A stretch of 64,000 nucleotides of DNA, taken from positions 1,178,001-1,242,000 of the forward strand of contig NZ_CP080095.1 in assembly GCF_019428685.1 (NCBI RefSeq). The letters are read 5' to 3'. Source of the stretch: Paraburkholderia edwinii. Lineage in GTDB: Bacteria > Pseudomonadota > Gammaproteobacteria > Burkholderiales > Burkholderiaceae. Below are positions 17,963 through 26,526 of the stretch, piece by piece. A program made the translations under genes and the position numbers. How positions within the stretch are numbered: position 1 is the stretch's first letter; each line of letters starts with the position of its first letter. The notes under the pieces are model-generated. The model was not told where the DNA came from, made no database searches, and worked only from the letters and a program-made list of their open reading frames with translations.

Positions 17963-18114
17963 GGTTGTCGCGCCGGTCGGGTCGTTCCTGCGTAACCTTA
18001 AGCTTTTCCGCGTGCATCAGGCATAGCGCACACGGTATGGCCGGCATCAGCGTCGCCCGCCTGCGCGCTTGCCGTCATGCTTGTGTCAGGACGTGAAAAC
18101 CACGGTGCCGCACA

Positions 18115-18759
18115 TCACGGCTTCAGGAATGCCGAAGGCAGCCCCGAGATCCGCTTGACCTCTTTCGACTCGAGCCAGTTCGGCGTGCGCGCGCAATAGA
18201 GCACCATCGGCAACGCGTCTTCGCCCCAGAACAGCTGCTTGTTAAGCCAGAACGTCGGCACGCCGAATACGCCGAGCGCGATCGCATCGGCGTTATTGCG
18301 CTTCAGCTGAGCCTTGGCTTCCTCGCGTTCGACGAGCTCGGGGCCGTCTTTGATCCCGAGGCGCTCGCACAACAGCGCGAAGCCGTCGGGCGTCGACGGG
18401 TCGCGGCCTTCGCGCCAGATAAAGCGGAAGATCTCGCGCACCGTGTTCACGTCCGCGTGAATCGAAGCAGCAAGGCGCATCGGCTTGGTCGAGTCGAACG
18501 GATGCACGGGCGGCATCTTGAACGGAATGCCGAGCTGTTCCGCGCGAAACAGCGCGTAGCGATACATAAAGACGCGCTTGGCCGGCACGTCGTACGCGAG
18601 ACGTTCCCGCCAGTGGCCGTACAACTCGTTCAGCGTGGCTGGCGTCATTACGAATGGAAGGCCCGGCCATTTGTCGTATTGCTCGAGCAGCAGATACGAA
18701 AACGGCGAGACAAAGTCGTAAAACCACAGCGGCTGCGTGGCGTCGATGCCATCGGTCAT
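18115..18759 (-). CDS. 2-hydroxychromene-2-carboxylate isomerase family protein (DsbA fold)
   Basis: 214 residues with the kappa-class glutathione transferase-like thioredoxin fold. WFYDFVSPFSYL at residues 12-23 carries the active-site Ser typical of NahD-type isomerases in place of a CxxC pair, and GVFGVPTFWLNKQLFWGEDALP is the conserved cis-Pro region. Family members isomerise 2-hydroxychromene-2-carboxylate in naphthalene degradation using glutathione, but many chromosomal homologues stand outside such pathways, and no aromatic degradation genes are visible here. Cytoplasmic. A GGGAGACATC site precedes the ATG. Confidence 0.85.
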   Translation of the reverse strand: MTDGIDATQPLWFYDFVSPFSYLLLEQYDKWPGLPFVMTPATLNELYGHWRERLAYDVPAKRVFMYRYALFRAEQLGIPFKMPPVHPFDSTKPMRLAASIHADVNTVREIFRFIWREGRDPSTPDGFALLCERLGIKDGPELVEREEAKAQLKRNNADAIALGVFGVPTFWLNKQLFWGEDALPMVLYCARTPNWLESKEVKRISGLPSAFLKP

Positions 18760-18992
18760 GATGTCTCCCGGGATTTCCAGTGTGGCACGGCCGCATTATC
18801 GAACGTCTGAAGGATGGGCGCCGTGCCGGTTGCCCTCGATCTTACGCAAAGCCGGAGCGCCGCGCACCACCGGCAGGCGGGCGAGGCGCTAAATGTGTGG
18901 GGAATGCGGGTTTCGCCTGAGGCCTTGCGTGACGGCGGCGTGACCGGGTTGACCGGATGGCCCCGCTTGACCGTCGACGCGCGAGCCGAGGC

Positions 18993-20642
18993 TCAGGCGA
19001 TATGGGTGGGCCCCGTTTGCCCGGCGCGCGGCGCATCGCTCGAGGTCGGCTCGTCGCGCGCCGTGTCGGCGGTCGGGTTTTGCTCTGTTTCCCGCGCCGC
19101 TGCTTGCCGCGCGTCTCGCGCGGGCTCGTCTGAGGGCTCGTCCGAGGACTCTGCCGCGGCGGCCGGCGGCTCGCCGGACGGCGGTGCGGTCCCCTGTGCG
19201 TCCGCAGGTGCTTCGCGCGCTCGCGTGAGCCGCTCGCGCACGAAGCCGATATGCTCGCGCAGCACGTAGAACTGGTCCGCATAGGCAAGCGGCATCTTGA
19301 GCCCGTTAACCGCTTCCTCGATCGCATCGAGTCGCTCGATCAGCGTGTCGCGTTCGGCCTGCGAGGTTTCGCTCAATGCGCCGCGCTCGATTGCGATCAG
19401 CGCGCCATACCAGCGGTAGATCCGCGAGCGCACGCGCCATGCGTACAGCGACGGCACGAGCCGCAAGCCCGGAATCAGCACGACGATGATCGGCACGAGC
19501 ACGACCAGCAGCCGGTCCGCGAGGCTCGCGATCCAGAACGGCAGCGTGCGGTACAGGAAGCTCTTGCCCGACTTGTAGTAGCGCGCCGCATCGTCGCTGA
19601 TCGGGAAATCATGCGCGAGCGGGGCGGGGAAGTCGCCTGCGCGCTGCAGCACGCTCGCCTTGCCGTGCACCTCGCGCGCCGCTTCGATCAGCAGGTCCGA
19701 CAGGGCCGGGTGCAGCGACGTGCGCGCGACGAGCTCGGCGGTCGGCGCGACCATTTGCAGCGTCTGCGACGGGATGTTCTTGCCGAGATCGAGCGAACCC
19801 ATCGGCAGCTCGATGCGCGTCAGGTACGGAAAGCGTCCTGCATAGGCGTGCGCCTGCGTAAAGTCGTAGAACTGGATATTCGGCGTACGGAACAGCTTGA
19901 CCATCACCGGCGGCTGCGCGGAGTCGCCGGTCAGAAAGGCGGCGTCGACCTTGCCCTCGACGAGCGCCTTCGCCGCATCGTCGCCCGATAGCGGCAGCAG
20001 CTTCGTCGGACCGCCCGGCGTGATGCCGTTCGCCGCGAGCAGCGCGAGCGCGAGTTCGCGCGTGCCGCTGCCTTCGGCGCCGATCGCGATGCGCTGACCT
20101 TTGAATTGCGACAGCCATTCGACGGTCGGCCCGTGATAGAAGATCGCGACCGGCACGTACGCGACGCTGCCAAGCGACATGAGGCCGTCGGTTTTGCCAT
20201 GCGCAATGCCGTCCTGCACGAACGCGACATCGACCTTGGCATTCGGATCGAGCAGCCGCCGCAGATTTTCCGCTGAGCCTTCGGATTCAAGCACATTGAG
20301 CGTGACGCGGTTGCGGGCGAGGATGTCCTTGTAGCGCTGCGCGGCATTCCAGAATGTGCTGCCACGCGGACCGGCGCTAATCGTCAGCGTATCGGGCGGC
20401 GCGGGCTGGATCAGGCGCACGGCGGCCCAGATCGCGAGGGCGCTGACGAGCAGAATCGGCACGAACGTCACTGCGAGATCGCGCCACGAGATGGCGACGA
20501 AACGCGCGACGAGGCGCGGCCGCTTGCCGGCCGCTTTTGCGCCGCGCCTGGAGTTGGCGCCTGGGTTGGCACTTCCGTCGGCACCTTGGCCGGCGCTTCG
20601 GTCGACGTTCGGGTCGGGATCGGGGCCGTTGGGTTCTGTCAT
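18993..20642 (-). CDS. Membrane-anchored TAXI-type solute-binding protein
   Basis: 549 residues. After a disordered Gly/Pro/Asp-rich start, a membrane anchor (about 54-76) leads into a TAXI-type binding domain (about 85-360; TISAGPRGSTFWNAAQRYKDIL, VDVAFVQDG, IAIGAEGSGTRELALALLAANG). A second membrane segment (about 372-398, LLVVLVPIIVVLIPGLRLVPSLYAW) is followed by a cytoplasmic part that ends in an Ala/Pro/Ser/Asp-rich tail. Typical TAXI proteins are about 320 residues, periplasmic and exported. No TRAP membrane subunit (DctQM type) is next to it. It may sense or tether a ligand instead of feeding a transporter; the substrate is unknown. Confidence 0.83.
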   Translation of the reverse strand: MTEPNGPDPDPNVDRSAGQGADGSANPGANSRRGAKAAGKRPRLVARFVAISWRDLAVTFVPILLVSALAIWAAVRLIQPAPPDTLTISAGPRGSTFWNAAQRYKDILARNRVTLNVLESEGSAENLRRLLDPNAKVDVAFVQDGIAHGKTDGLMSLGSVAYVPVAIFYHGPTVEWLSQFKGQRIAIGAEGSGTRELALALLAANGITPGGPTKLLPLSGDDAAKALVEGKVDAAFLTGDSAQPPVMVKLFRTPNIQFYDFTQAHAYAGRFPYLTRIELPMGSLDLGKNIPSQTLQMVAPTAELVARTSLHPALSDLLIEAAREVHGKASVLQRAGDFPAPLAHDFPISDDAARYYKSGKSFLYRTLPFWIASLADRLLVVLVPIIVVLIPGLRLVPSLYAWRVRSRIYRWYGALIAIERGALSETSQAERDTLIERLDAIEEAVNGLKMPLAYADQFYVLREHIGFVRERLTRAREAPADAQGTAPPSGEPPAAAAESSDEPSDEPARDARQAAARETEQNPTADTARDEPTSSDAPRAGQTGPTHIA

Positions 20643-21338
20643 TGGAGGTCGTGGCGGCTAAGGCGGCATGCTGTCGACAAAGCAGACGAAAACGCGGTCG
20701 ACGATGTTCGCGCCGATGGTACATGAGATTGCCGGCGCGGCGGCGCGCGAGCGGCCGCATCGAGGCCACAAACCCGTAACAATTCGTGAGTGCGAAGTGC
20801 ACGCGCGCGCGGCCTGCGCGAATCAGACAAGCTCGCGCGCTGGCGGCTTATTTCCGCGGGCTCACGCAAGCGCCTATTCGTCGGCGACACAACATTTGCG
20901 CCGATCGGCGCCGTTTTCGTCGCTAAAAGCTTTGCGATTTTTGCCGCGCTAGATTAAATTGGCGGCGCTGCCGCGCATCCGCGCTCGCATGCGCGATCCG
21001 GTCACAAGAACCGGGCACGCTGCAGAGCCGCGCGGCACCGGGCCGGTCCGCTCCCCCCGCGCGTCATATTGCCGTGCTGCTGTTTTCCCGTGGCCGTTCC
21101 GCTGTCGTCTTGTTCCCGCCTCTCGTCTCTCGCCTGCCGTGTCAGCCGTCAATCGGCCGACGCCGCGTCAGGCGCGCTCCGCTCGCGTGTCGTCGACCGC
21201 AAGCGGTGTGCGCTATGGCGCGCGCGTCGGTTTGTTTGAACGAAGTCGTAACGAAGCCGCAATGCGGTCTGCCCGACCGGGTCACGCTCGACGTGGTCTG
21301 GCCGGCCGCGTCCAATCCGAAGTGAAAAAGGAGAAATC
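20643..21338. other. Long intergenic region before the BON-domain gene
   Basis: 696 bp with no convincing gene. Open frames across it (such as 20959-21342 plus) are Arg/Ser/Pro-rich and lack domain features. The stretch around 20930-20960 is AT-rich and may hold a promoter, but no clear hexamers stand out. No RNA gene was recognised. Confidence 0.5.
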
Positions 21339-21683
21339 ATGAAATCGGCAGTTCTGAAGGCGTTGGGTGGTGTGGTGGCAGTGATGGTCGCGTGCAATGT
21401 CTACGCGCAGGCAAGCGATGCGGCTGCGGGTGCGCAAACCGCGCAAACGGGCGTGAAGGCTGAGAAGAAGGCGAATCGCCAGCTGGGCCACAAGGTCCGC
21501 GCAGCGCTCGCGAAAGCCAAGGGTCTCGACGTGTCGAGCATCGCCGTGCGCGCCAAGGGCGGCGCGGTCACGCTGACGGGCACGGTGCCCGACCAGGGCC
21601 AGATCGACCTCGCCGGCACCACGGCGAAGGGCGTGGCCGGCGTGGCGTCGGTGTCGAACAAGCTGAACGTGCAGCAGCAGTAA
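21339..21683 (+). CDS. BON-domain periplasmic protein
   Basis: 114 residues. Residues 1-23 are a signal peptide (MKSAVLKALGGVVAVMVACNVYA). A single BON domain follows (about 48-112): NRQLGHKVRAALAKAKGLDVSSIAVRAKGGAVTLTGTVPDQGQ and then AGVASVSNKLNV, matching the OsmY-like BON pattern. Such small BON proteins sit in the periplasm and are often stress-induced; a binding partner is not known. AAAAAGGAGAAATC gives a strong ribosome site. It stands alone, closed by a strong terminator. Confidence 0.88.
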   Translation: MKSAVLKALGGVVAVMVACNVYAQASDAAAGAQTAQTGVKAEKKANRQLGHKVRAALAKAKGLDVSSIAVRAKGGAVTLTGTVPDQGQIDLAGTTAKGVAGVASVSNKLNVQQQ

Positions 21684-21738
21684 GCGCACCAGCCGCGCAC
21701 CAGCCGCGCACCGGCCGCGCACCGGCCGCGCACTGGCC
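21684..21738. repeat. Five tandem 11-bp units after the BON gene
   Basis: GCGCACCAGCC twice, GCGCACCGGCC twice, then GCGCACTGGCC, gapless, starting immediately after the stop codon. The step-wise single changes suggest repeated slippage and drift. Confidence 0.9.
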
Positions 21739-21749
21739 GGTTAGATCGG

Positions 21750-21785
21750 AAAAACGGGCTTCGGCAAACGCCGAAGCCCGTTTTT
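21750..21785. terminator. Strong intrinsic terminator after the BON gene
   Basis: A perfect 16-bp stem, AAAAACGGGCTTCGGC (21750-21765) with its complement at 21770-21785, around a 4-nt loop AAAC. The T-run at the 3' side (21781-21785 and beyond) makes it efficient on the plus strand, and the A-run on the 5' side lets it act on the minus strand too. Confidence 0.92.
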
Positions 21786-21924
21786 CTTTTATGCGTCGCG
21801 CCTGGTGTGTTCGCTGACGTGTGCGGCGCCCCTTTGTGCGCGGCGTTTCGTCTCCTACGCTCTCGATGTGCAGAGATGCAATGCGCCGCCGCTGATTCCG
21901 CGGACGCGTGCAGAGGAGACAACA

Positions 21925-24027
21925 ATGCCGGCAACGATGTCCTTGCGTTTCGCGTCGATTGCGTGCTGCTCCGCCGCATTCGTCTGCGGCTGCGGCAACG
22001 GCGGCGGCGATGGCGGCAGCGGCTCGACGATCAACGTGCTGCCGGCCTTCGTCGTGACGAGCAGCATGACGACGGTTTCCTACGACGGCAACACCGACGA
22101 TCTTCTCACCGCCGGTCTCGGCAAGACCGGTCTCGCCGGCGACGCGCCCGGTTTTTCGAACCCGGCCGCGCCGACCGCGGCCGAATTGCGGCGTCTCGCG
22201 ATCTGGTCGAACTACCGCGCGCTGGTCGATATCACCGCGAACGGCGGATACGGCCGCTTCTGGGGGCCGAATATCGACCTCAACGGCAACGACACGCTCG
22301 GCGAAGGCAAGATCGCCGGCACCGAAACCATCGCCTACGCCGACAACGGCAGCGGCCTGCAGAACGTTACGCTGATGATCCAGGTACCGGTCAGCTTCGA
22401 TCCGGCGAATCCATGCATCGTCACGGCCACGTCGTCGGGTTCGCGCGGCGTGTACGGCGCGATTTCGGCGGCCGGCGAATGGGGCTTGAAACGCGGCTGC
22501 GCGGTCGCGTACACCGACAAGGGCACCGGCAACGGCGCCCAGGAGCTGATGACCAATCTCGTCACGCTGATCGATGGCCGGCTTGCCAGCACATCGATTG
22601 CCGGCACAAAAAGTACCTTTACTGCAAACCTGCCGCTGTCCAGTCTCGCGATCTTCAATCAGACCTTCCCGAACCGCTACGCGTACAAGCACGCGCACTC
22701 GCAGCAGAACCCCGAACAGGACTGGGGCAAGAACACGCTCCAGGCGATCCAGTTCGCGTACTGGGTGCTCAATCAGCAGTTCGCGCCGATCGTCAACGGC
22801 AGGAACCATGGCGTGCGCTACCGCGCGGGCAGCATCACGACGATCGCCGCCTCGGTCAGCAACGGCGGCGGCGCGTCGCTCGCGGCCGCCGAGCAGGACA
22901 CGCAGGGATGGATCACCGCGGTCGTCGTCGGCGAGCCGCAGATCAACCTCAATATGTCGCCGAACGCGCAGGTGTTCGAAGGCGGCGTGCGCATTACGGC
23001 GGCCGGCGCGCCGCTGGCCGACTACATCACCTACGCGAACTTGCTGCAGCCCTGCGCGGCGGCGGCCCCTTCGGTGATCGGCGCGCCGTATCTGTCGACG
23101 CTGCCGCCGGCCACCACGCTGGCCATCCGCACGGCACGCTGCGCGTCGCTGGCGGGCAGCGGGTTCGTGAACAGCGGCGATCTCGCGACGCAATCGAACG
23201 ACGCGCTGAACCGGCTGCATTCGGCCGGTTACGAAACCGACTCCGACCTGCTGCAAGCGGCGATGTGGGATTCGCAGGCGGTGCCGGCCGTCGCGGTCAC
23301 TTACGTGAACGCGTACACGACTTCGAGCGTCGGCGACAACCTCTGCGGCTTCAGCTTCGGCACAACGAACGCGCAAGGCGCGGCCGGCGTGCCGTCGCTC
23401 GCTGCGCCGATGCTGTCGATCTTCGGCCTCGGTAACGGTGTGCCGCCGACCAACAACATCAACCTCGTGTACAACCTGCCGCCGTTCGGCTTCGATCACC
23501 GGCTCGCGACCGCCGATGCGAGCCTCTCCGGCGCGGTGTGCCTGCGCGGACTCTGGACCGGCGGCGATCCGCGGATGCAGACGAGCGTCAACGCGATTCG
23601 CGTGAACGCGAACCTGCGCGGCAAGCCCGCCATCATCGTGCAGGGCAGAAGCGACACGCTCGTGCCGGTCAATCACGCGTCGCGCCCGTATCTCGCGATG
23701 AACAGTCTTGCCGAAGGAGGGAGAAGCCAGTTGTCGTTTTACGAAATCACGAACGCCCAGCATTTCGATGCGTTCCTCAGCGTCGCCGGTTTCGATACGC
23801 GCTACTTGCCCCTGCAGTACTACAACCTTCAGGCGTTGAACCTGATGTGGAGTCATCTGAAAAGCGGCGCCGCGTTGCCGCCGTCGCAGGTGGTGCGCAC
23901 GGTGCCGCGCGGCGGCACGCCCGGTTCGGCGCCCGCGCTCGGCACGGCGAATCTGACGCCGATCGCCGCGAGTCCGGGATCGAATGCGATCAGGGTGGGT
24001 TTCGGTACGATCAACGTGCCGCGTTAG
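21925..24027 (+). CDS. D-(-)-3-hydroxybutyrate oligomer hydrolase
   Basis: A 700-residue secreted or lipid-anchored enzyme of poly-3-hydroxybutyrate turnover that cleaves 3HB oligomers to monomer. The N-terminus is a signal sequence with a possible lipobox (AFVCGC, Cys at about 23). Ser173 in TSSGSRGVYGAIS is the likely nucleophile; GRSDTLVPVNHASRP and NAQHFDAFL near the C-terminus supply candidate Asp and His. DLNGNDTLGEGKIAGTETIAY and FPNRYAYKHAHSQQNPEQDWG are highly characteristic of the family. ATG 21925 follows AGAGGAGAC. It presumes PHB metabolism elsewhere in the genome, as is usual for Burkholderiaceae. Confidence 0.93.
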   Translation: MPATMSLRFASIACCSAAFVCGCGNGGGDGGSGSTINVLPAFVVTSSMTTVSYDGNTDDLLTAGLGKTGLAGDAPGFSNPAAPTAAELRRLAIWSNYRALVDITANGGYGRFWGPNIDLNGNDTLGEGKIAGTETIAYADNGSGLQNVTLMIQVPVSFDPANPCIVTATSSGSRGVYGAISAAGEWGLKRGCAVAYTDKGTGNGAQELMTNLVTLIDGRLASTSIAGTKSTFTANLPLSSLAIFNQTFPNRYAYKHAHSQQNPEQDWGKNTLQAIQFAYWVLNQQFAPIVNGRNHGVRYRAGSITTIAASVSNGGGASLAAAEQDTQGWITAVVVGEPQINLNMSPNAQVFEGGVRITAAGAPLADYITYANLLQPCAAAAPSVIGAPYLSTLPPATTLAIRTARCASLAGSGFVNSGDLATQSNDALNRLHSAGYETDSDLLQAAMWDSQAVPAVAVTYVNAYTTSSVGDNLCGFSFGTTNAQGAAGVPSLAAPMLSIFGLGNGVPPTNNINLVYNLPPFGFDHRLATADASLSGAVCLRGLWTGGDPRMQTSVNAIRVNANLRGKPAIIVQGRSDTLVPVNHASRPYLAMNSLAEGGRSQLSFYEITNAQHFDAFLSVAGFDTRYLPLQYYNLQALNLMWSHLKSGAALPPSQVVRTVPRGGTPGSAPALGTANLTPIAASPGSNAIRVGFGTINVPR

Positions 24028-24040
24028 GCGTCCGCCTGGT

Positions 24041-24079
24041 CAGTCCGCTTAGCCAGTCCGCTTAGCCAGTCCGCTCAGC
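24041..24079. repeat. Three tandem 13-bp units after the hydrolase gene
   Basis: CAGTCCGCTTAGC twice and CAGTCCGCTCAGC once, gapless, 14 bp after the stop codon of the oligomer hydrolase. Confidence 0.88.
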
Positions 24080-24255
24080 CGCGCAGTTCAGCCGCTCGAT
24101 TCACGCTCAATTCATTGGGCATCAACGAGCCCGTTGCGTGCGCTACAGCGCACGATTTACGCGATAAACGCTTCGGATACATAGGCTGCCTGTGCGCGAT
24201 GACACATAATTTACCCACGTGGTGTCGTACTGTGCGGTATCGGAATCGGAGTCGC

Positions 24256-24513
24256 ATGATGGACACGATGCTTTTGAGGTACACCGACTTGCCGATCGGC
24301 GAACGGGCAGCTTTCGAACTGGTGTGCGCGCGGCACGGCTTCGCGCCCGCGCATTTCGATGTGAGCGCAACGATCGATGCGCACGACACCGCGCGGGAAC
24401 GGCGGCTCGTGACCGTGCGGCGTGGCGGCTGGGCGCAGTCGTATCACGAGGACAGCGCCGGGCATTGGGTTCGCGAGTTCGAAACGGATCTGAACTGCCG
24501 GTTCTTCAAGTAA
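24256..24513 (+). CDS. Small conserved-looking hypothetical protein
   Basis: 85 residues beginning MMDTMLLRYTDLPIGERAAF. The ATG at 24256 has GGAG four bases upstream; a longer in-frame start at 24115 would add unstructured sequence. No membrane segment or signal peptide. The protein reads as a small alpha/beta domain with an evenly charged composition (RERRLVTVRRGGWAQSYHED, WVREFETDLNCRFFK). I have an impression of similar short hypothetical proteins in Burkholderia but cannot assign a function. It is convergent with the TauE gene, 16 bp away. Confidence 0.7.
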   Translation: MMDTMLLRYTDLPIGERAAFELVCARHGFAPAHFDVSATIDAHDTARERRLVTVRRGGWAQSYHEDSAGHWVREFETDLNCRFFK

Positions 24514-24529
24514 CTTCCGTCGTTCCCGT

Positions 24530-25333
24530 TCAGGCCAGCACGAGCCTCACGCCGACCGCGGTCAGCGTGGCGGCAAGCACATGGCGCAGCAACTTCTCCG
24601 GCGCTTTCGCGGACAGCAGGCTCCCCGCGACGATGCCCGGCAATGACCCCACCAGCAGCGACAGCAGCACCGACCAGTCGATCGATCCGAGCAGCCAGTG
24701 CCCCGCGCCGGCCAGCAGCGTGAGCGGCACCGCATGCGCGATATCGGAGCCGACGATGCGCGAAACCGGCAGCGCCGGATACAACAGCAACAGCACCGTT
24801 ACGCCGATCGCACCCGCGCCGACGGACGTCAGTGTGACAAGCGCGCCGAGCACGGCGCCCGTCAGCATCGTTAGCGCGAGCGTGTTGCCGTATGCGGGCG
24901 TCGGCCGATGGCGCGACGCGAATGCCGCGAGCTGCGGGCGAAACACGAGCGCGGTCGCGGTGATCAGCAGCGCCGCGCCGAGCACGACCTGAATCAGATA
25001 GCTGCCGCGCGGCGTGTCCATTCCATATCGATGCAGCAGGATCAGCGTAATCGTCGCGGCCGGCACGCTGCCCGCGGCAAGACGCAGCGTGACGCCCCAG
25101 TCGACCGAACCCTTGACGCCGTGCACGAGCGTGCCGGTCGCTTTCGTCACCGACGCATAGAGCAGGTCGGTGCCGACCGCGGTGGCCGGGTGCACGTTGA
25201 ACAGCAGCACGAGAATCGGCGTCATCAGCGAACCGCCGCCGACACCGGTCAAACCGACGAGAAAACCGACGAAAAGCCCGGAGGCGGAATACAAAAGATC
25301 AATGTGCGGAAGAGACATCGGGGGGAATGACAT
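24530..25333 (-). CDS. Sulfite exporter TauE/SafE family membrane protein
   Basis: 267 residues, about eight membrane helices. The duplicated family motif is visible: GFLVGLTGVGGGSLMTPILVLLF with NVHPATAVGTDLLYASVTKATGTLVH in the first half, and GALVTLTSVGAGAIGVTVLLLLYP with RIVGSDIAHAVPLTLLAG in the second. Members move sulfite, sulfoacetate or other organosulfur anions across the inner membrane; the substrate is not deducible. Two in-frame starts (25333 and 25318) are equally plausible, neither with a good ribosome site. No sulfur genes are adjacent. Confidence 0.88.
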   Translation of the reverse strand: MSFPPMSLPHIDLLYSASGLFVGFLVGLTGVGGGSLMTPILVLLFNVHPATAVGTDLLYASVTKATGTLVHGVKGSVDWGVTLRLAAGSVPAATITLILLHRYGMDTPRGSYLIQVVLGAALLITATALVFRPQLAAFASRHRPTPAYGNTLALTMLTGAVLGALVTLTSVGAGAIGVTVLLLLYPALPVSRIVGSDIAHAVPLTLLAGAGHWLLGSIDWSVLLSLLVGSLPGIVAGSLLSAKAPEKLLRHVLAATLTAVGVRLVLA

Positions 25334-25513
25334 CAGGCGGACGGCGGACCGTCCTTAAGATTGGCCGATTGCACCGGATCGGCGATTTCTTTGCGGAAAT
25401 TGACGAGCGCGTATGCCGAAAGACCCGTATTGTCGCAAAATCGGCAATCTTGGGTATTGGATCGTGTGACTCGAAGCTTACAATACGATTCGCTCGATCT
25501 TGCATTAATCACA

Positions 25514-26389
25514 ATGAACTACGGCGTCGTCTACGCATTTCTCGCCTTCACCATCTGGGGGCTCTTTCCCGTTTACTTCAAATCGCTGCATCAGATCGCG
25601 CCGCTCGAGATTCTCGCACACCGCATGGTCTGGTCGATGCTGTTCCTGTTTATCGTGCTGACCGCGCGGCTGCAGTGGCGCTGGCTTGGGCCCGTGCTGC
25701 GCGACAAACGCCTGCTCGCGCGCTTCGCGGCGAGCGCGGCGCTGCTGTCGGCGAACTGGGGCACTTATATCTGGGCCGTGAACGCCGGGCATATCGTCGA
25801 GGCGAGCCTTGGCTACTTTGTCACACCGCTGGTCAGCGTGCTGTTCGGTCTTGCGTTTCTCGGCGAACGGTTGCGGCCCATGCAATGGTTTGCGGTGGCC
25901 ATCGCCACGTCGGGCGTGCTATGGCTCACGTGGGAAAACGGCCGGCCGCCATGGATCAGCATTGCGCTAGCGCTGACGTTCGGCGGCTATGGGCTCTTGC
26001 GCAAGACCGCGAAGCTCGGCGCGCTCGAAGGGCTCACGCTCGAAACGATCCTGCTGCTGCCGATTGCCGTGCTGTACCTCGCGGTCTTGCCGCTGCATGG
26101 CGATAGCGGCTTCGGCGCGGCGCCGACCGGTTTGAAGGTGCTGCTTGCACTCGCGGGGCCGATTACGGCGATTCCGCTGTTGCTGTTTGCCGCGGGCGCG
26201 CGGCGCATTCCGCTGTCGACGCTCGGACTGCTGCAATATGTGACGCCGACATTACAGTTGCTGATCGGTGTGCTGATTTATCGCGAGCCGTTTAGCGGCA
26301 TGCAACTGATCGGCTATGGCGCCATCTGGATTGCGCTTGCCGTGTATTCGCTCGAAGGGCTCGCGCGTGTGCGGCTCGTGCGGCAGTAG
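25514..26389 (+). CDS. rarD: EamA-family transporter RarD
   Basis: 291 residues, ten membrane helices of the drug/metabolite transporter type. The opening YAFLAFTIWGLFPVYFKSLHQIAPLEILAHRMVWS is characteristic of RarD, as are LSANWGTYIWAVNAGHIVEASLGYFVTPLV and LLQYVTPTLQLLIGVLIYREPF. Inner-membrane permease with unclear substrate (linked to chloramphenicol sensitivity in older work). The start at 25514 is the ATG directly before the hydrophobic protein; no clear ribosome site is seen. Divergent from the TauE gene with about 180 bp between. Confidence 0.92.
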   Translation: MNYGVVYAFLAFTIWGLFPVYFKSLHQIAPLEILAHRMVWSMLFLFIVLTARLQWRWLGPVLRDKRLLARFAASAALLSANWGTYIWAVNAGHIVEASLGYFVTPLVSVLFGLAFLGERLRPMQWFAVAIATSGVLWLTWENGRPPWISIALALTFGGYGLLRKTAKLGALEGLTLETILLLPIAVLYLAVLPLHGDSGFGAAPTGLKVLLALAGPITAIPLLLFAAGARRIPLSTLGLLQYVTPTLQLLIGVLIYREPFSGMQLIGYGAIWIALAVYSLEGLARVRLVRQ

Positions 26390-26526
26390 CGATAGCGCAA
26401 TAGCGCGATAGCGAGCGGTGAGGCTCGCCGCTTCGTTTCGTGATTAAACTACCGGTCTTTGGTCTTTAGCAGGTCGACACTCCGGTCTTCAAGCTGGCGA
26501 ATCGGTCCGCATTAAGTCAGGTTTGC

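Noticed and set aside
20959..21342. A 127-residue plus-strand frame before the BON gene
   Set aside because: Arg/Ser/Pro-rich, no signal or domain, and it runs into the BON ribosome site; it looks like chance open frame.
21568..23856. A 762-residue minus-strand frame across the oligomer hydrolase
   Set aside because: Arg-rich antisense shadow without recognisable features; the plus strand has the hydrolase with a good ribosome site.
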